Positions 61,601-64,000 of a DNA stretch of 64,000 nucleotides are shown one piece after another. The notes beneath the pieces were generated by a model, which saw only the letters and a list, made by a program, of their open reading frames with translations, had not been told where the DNA came from and did no database searches. How positions within the stretch are numbered: position 1 is the first letter of the stretch; each line of letters opens with the position of its first letter. Source of the stretch: Bacillota bacterium (GTDB lineage: Bacteria; Bacillota; SHA-98; UBA4971). The stretch is taken from NCBI GenBank assembly GCA_012842395.1, contig DUSX01000002.1, forward strand, positions 186,001 through 250,000, in the 5' to 3' direction. Position numbers and translations under genes: made by a program.

Positions 61601-62341
61601 TTGGGCCTGCGAGACGAATACTCCACCATCGTGAAACGGCTCATGAACGAGATCGACTCAGCCGAAGCGGACGCAATCGAGAAGGCTGCGGACGCCATCG
61701 CCACGACGGTAAACGCAGGCGGGGTGTTGCACGTGTTCGGCGCGGGTCATTCCCACATGCTTGCTGAGGAGATTTTCTACCGCGCGGGCGGTCTCGTGCC
61801 GGTGAACGCCATATTCGACTCCGGGCTCATGCCCCACAGCGGCGCAGCCAGGAGCACGCTCCTGGAGCGGCTGCCCGGGTATGCCGCCGCCATCATGGGG
61901 GATCACGAGACCTCCGCGGGCGAACCTATTGTCATCGTCTCGTATTCCGGGATCAACCCAGTGCCCATCGAGGTAGCCTTGGAGGCACGGGCGAGGAGCC
62001 TCGTTGTGATCGCGCTCACGTCGGTGCAGGCTTCCGCGGCAGCGCGGCCTCGGCACCCGTCAGGGAACCGCCTTTACGAGCTCGCGGACGTCGTGTTGGA
62101 TAACCACGCGCCCCCCGGTGATGCGCTAGTGGACGTTCCGGGGTATCCAGGCCTTAGGACGGGGCCCGTGTCGACCATACTGGGAGCGTACATCCTGAAC
62201 AACGTCATTGTTCGGGCGGTGGAGAAGCTGGCGGGCATGGGCCAAGAGCCGCCGGTGTTCACCAGCGCCAACGTGCCGGGCAGCGCCGAGAGAAACGCGT
62301 GGCTGATCTCGCACTATAGGCGCCAGGTCAAGAGCTTCTAG
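61601..62341 (+). CDS. SIS-domain sugar-phosphate-binding protein (UPF0309-like)
   Basis: 246 residues. A single sugar isomerase domain: GVLHVFGAGHSHMLAEEIFY and EPIVIVSYSGINPVPIEVAL are the phosphosugar-binding loops, with ALTSVQASAAARPRHPSGNR after. The family resembles phosphoheptose isomerases and often lies with amino-sugar genes; the substrate is unknown. TTG start. Confidence 0.88.
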   Translation: MGLRDEYSTIVKRLMNEIDSAEADAIEKAADAIATTVNAGGVLHVFGAGHSHMLAEEIFYRAGGLVPVNAIFDSGLMPHSGAARSTLLERLPGYAAAIMGDHETSAGEPIVIVSYSGINPVPIEVALEARARSLVVIALTSVQASAAARPRHPSGNRLYELADVVLDNHAPPGDALVDVPGYPGLRTGPVSTILGAYILNNVIVRAVEKLAGMGQEPPVFTSANVPGSAERNAWLISHYRRQVKSF

Positions 62342-62382
62342 GGTAAGGCTCCGCAAGTCTTCGTTCTTAGGATGGTGCGGAG

Positions 62383-63468
62383 ATGTCCGTCCGTGGACCT
62401 GCGGCAGTCCCGAGAGTTGAAATAGACCTTGCCAAAGTCGAGGGGAACGCCAGAGCAGTCGTTGAAATGTGCGCGAAACACGGCATCCGGGTGGCGGGGG
62501 TCACGAAGGTCACCTGCGGTCACCCTGATGTGGCGAGGGCCATGTTGAGGGGCGGGGTGAGATGGATCGCCGAGTCCCGCCTTGCGAATCTTGAGCGTCT
62601 TCGCCGCGCCGGCGTCTCGTGCGAGACGATCCTGCTCCGCGCCCCAATGCTCCATGAGGCACGGGATGCCGTGCGCTTCGCAGACATGACGCTCGTCTCG
62701 TCAGTGGAGACCGCGAGAGCGCTCGGCGAAGCGGCCAGCGCCCGCGGCACGGAGCACAGGGTTGTTCTCATGGTAGACGTGGGCGACCTGCGCGAAGGAG
62801 TCCTCCCGGAGGACGCCATGGATGTTGCGGCCCGCATCGCGGGTCTACGCGGCGTCCGGCTGTATGGTCTAGGAACGAACGTAGCATGCTATGGCGGGGT
62901 GATCCCGACCCGCGAGAACATGGGGGTGCTTCTGACCTTACGGGATCGCATCCGTACCGACCTCGGAATAGACCTGGAACTGATATCGGGTGGCAATTCG
63001 AGCGCGCTTCCGCTCGTCAGCGCGGGCGAGGTGCCCCAGGGCATAAACCAGCTTCGCGTCGGCGAGTCCATGCTCCTCGGCAGGGACGTCACGCACCGGC
63101 GGCCGCTCCCGGGCATGCACCTCGACGCGTTCGTCTTCGTGGCCGAGGCGATCGAGGTGGAGAGGAAGCCATCGGTGCCGCGAGGAGAGATCGGGCAGGA
63201 TGCTTTCGGCAAAGTCCGCCGATTCGAGGACAGGGGCGTGAGAACGAGGGCGCTCCTCGCGTGCGGCCGGCAGGATGTGGATCCCGAGGGCCTGAGGCCG
63301 CTGGAACATGGCGTGGAGGTGCTTGGCGCGTCCAGCGACCACCTGATCCTCGATGTGGAGGAGGCTGGGCGAAGGATAAGAGTCGGCGACGAGGTCAGGT
63401 TTACCATGAGTTACGGTTGCCTCCTTGCTGCCATGACTTCGCCGTACGTGCACAAGGTCGTTGTATGA
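62383..63468 (+). CDS. PLP-dependent alanine/ornithine racemase-type enzyme
   Basis: 361 residues. A fold-type III TIM barrel of alanine racemase kind: PRVEIDLAKVEGNARAVVEM opens it, and GVTKVTCGHPDVARAM holds the PLP lysine. IAESRLANLERLRRAG, GLGTNVACYGGVIPT, SGGNSSALPLVSAGEVPQGI and VRFTMSYGCLLAAMTSPYV are typical of the YhfX/ornithine racemase branch rather than Alr. The exact amino acid cannot be read from sequence. It follows the SIS gene after 41 bases. Confidence 0.87.
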   Translation: MSVRGPAAVPRVEIDLAKVEGNARAVVEMCAKHGIRVAGVTKVTCGHPDVARAMLRGGVRWIAESRLANLERLRRAGVSCETILLRAPMLHEARDAVRFADMTLVSSVETARALGEAASARGTEHRVVLMVDVGDLREGVLPEDAMDVAARIAGLRGVRLYGLGTNVACYGGVIPTRENMGVLLTLRDRIRTDLGIDLELISGGNSSALPLVSAGEVPQGINQLRVGESMLLGRDVTHRRPLPGMHLDAFVFVAEAIEVERKPSVPRGEIGQDAFGKVRRFEDRGVRTRALLACGRQDVDPEGLRPLEHGVEVLGASSDHLILDVEEAGRRIRVGDEVRFTMSYGCLLAAMTSPYVHKVVV

Positions 63469-63525
63469 CTTTGTCGTATATCTGCAGCGCAGGACGGGTG
63501 TTCTGTGTTTGGGGAGGGGTTACAG

Positions 63526-64000
63526 GTGGCAAAAGCCGGGGGTGTCGTGTTGTGTGCGCTTGCCCCGCATCCGCCGCTTCTGATCCCGGAGATCGGCTCC
63601 AGGCATGACCTTGATGCCGTAAAGAACACGACGGAGGCCATGAAGAAGCTCGCGGCCACGGTGAGAGATGCCGACCCCGAGGTTGTGGTCGTGATCAGCC
63701 CACATTCACCGTTGTTCGAGGACGCAGTGGCGATACGGACCGCGAATCCGCTCGAGGGTGACTTCTCCATGTTCATGGCGGGCCAGGTCCGGCTGTCGTT
63801 CGAGAACGACCTGGCTCTGGCGAGCGAGATCGCCAGGCGCGGGGAGATGGAAGACGTTCCCGTGATCCTCTTGGGGGACCGCGAGCGCCGTGCGTACCGG
63901 CTGGAGAACCGCCTGGACCACGGCGTTCTCGTCCCGATGCACTTCGTGGCAGAGGCTGGGGTGAAGGCCCCGCTAGTGGTCATGGGCATGGCGCTGCTGC
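63526..64000 (+). CDS. AmmeMemoRadiSam-type class III extradiol dioxygenase domain, N-terminal part (runs off right edge)
   Basis: At least 158 residues from GTG 63526 after GGGGAGGGG; the end lies outside the window. LCALAPHPPLLIPEIGSR, VVVVISPHSPLFEDAVAIRT and YRLENRLDHGVLVPMHFVAE are the metal-binding stretches of LigB-like dioxygenases found in the AmmeMemoRadiSam set, where this domain is often fused to AMMECR1. The AMMECR1 part and the radical SAM partner would be expected downstream. Function in that system is not established. Confidence 0.85.
   Translation, partial: MAKAGGVVLCALAPHPPLLIPEIGSRHDLDAVKNTTEAMKKLAATVRDADPEVVVVISPHSPLFEDAVAIRTANPLEGDFSMFMAGQVRLSFENDLALASEIARRGEMEDVPVILLGDRERRAYRLENRLDHGVLVPMHFVAEAGVKAPLVVMGMALL

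Overview
This is a GC-rich stretch of a bacterial chromosome, almost all on the + strand, and it reads as a spore-forming member of the Bacillota (Clostridia-like, high GC). The grounds are gene order and content: carD, the PIN/TRAM gene, ispD/ispF, cysS, mrnC, thyX, rlmB, sigH, rpmG-secE-nusG, then rplK to rpsI with the ECF transporter genes and truA inserted as in Bacillus and Clostridia. SigH, CwlD-like and GerMN-type cell-wall functions and an S14 of the zinc type agree with this. I cannot name the genus from the sequence alone.

Layout. 1-225: N-terminal part of a small conserved gene running off the left edge on the - strand. 534-12.6 kb: carD, yacL-like nuclease, a fused ispDF gene, a CBS protein whose second half looks like the RNA-binding protein HutP, murA (with Asp in place of the catalytic Cys), an RlpA-like protein, cysS, mrnC, thyX, rlmB and a VanW/G5 protein. 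12.7-16.8 kb: sigH, a tRNA-Thr followed by a decayed integrase, a lone - strand cysteine-desulfurase-like gene, and a tRNA-Tyr/Gly/Thr cluster. 17.1-29.8 kb: rpmG-secE-nusG-rplKA, an L10-leader-controlled rplJL, and rpoBC. 29.9-51 kb: the str, S10, spc and alpha ribosomal-protein groups, closed by a terminator after rplQ. 51.2-56 kb: ecfA1-ecfA2-ecfT, truA, rplM-rpsI. 56.6-64 kb: a small membrane protein, an enoyl-CoA hydratase, nadE, a YbxB-like methyltransferase, an amidase-GerMN fusion, a SIS protein, an alanine/ornithine racemase-type enzyme and the start of an AmmeMemoRadiSam-type dioxygenase.

Regulation that can be read directly: seven clear sigma-A type promoters (before carD, sigH, tRNA-Thr, rpmG, rpoB, the L7Ae/rpsL group and rplM) and a weaker one before the tRNA cluster, an L10 leader with a 13-bp attenuator hairpin, strong hairpins before rpsL and rpsJ, and terminators after tRNA-Thr, rplL, rplQ and rpsI.

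The most unusual items are the CBS-HutP fusion lacking the histidines that bind metal in HutP; a dispersed intergenic repeat (about 117-bp core) present four times, three of them directly upstream of genes; MurA with Asp at the fosfomycin-target position; a long acidic C-terminal tail on RpoB; a four-cysteine insert in EF-Tu; an N-terminally extended NusG; and a methyltransferase that appears to start at CTG inside nadE. The core of the window is otherwise ordinary housekeeping DNA, and I saw no CRISPR array, intact insertion sequence or defence system.
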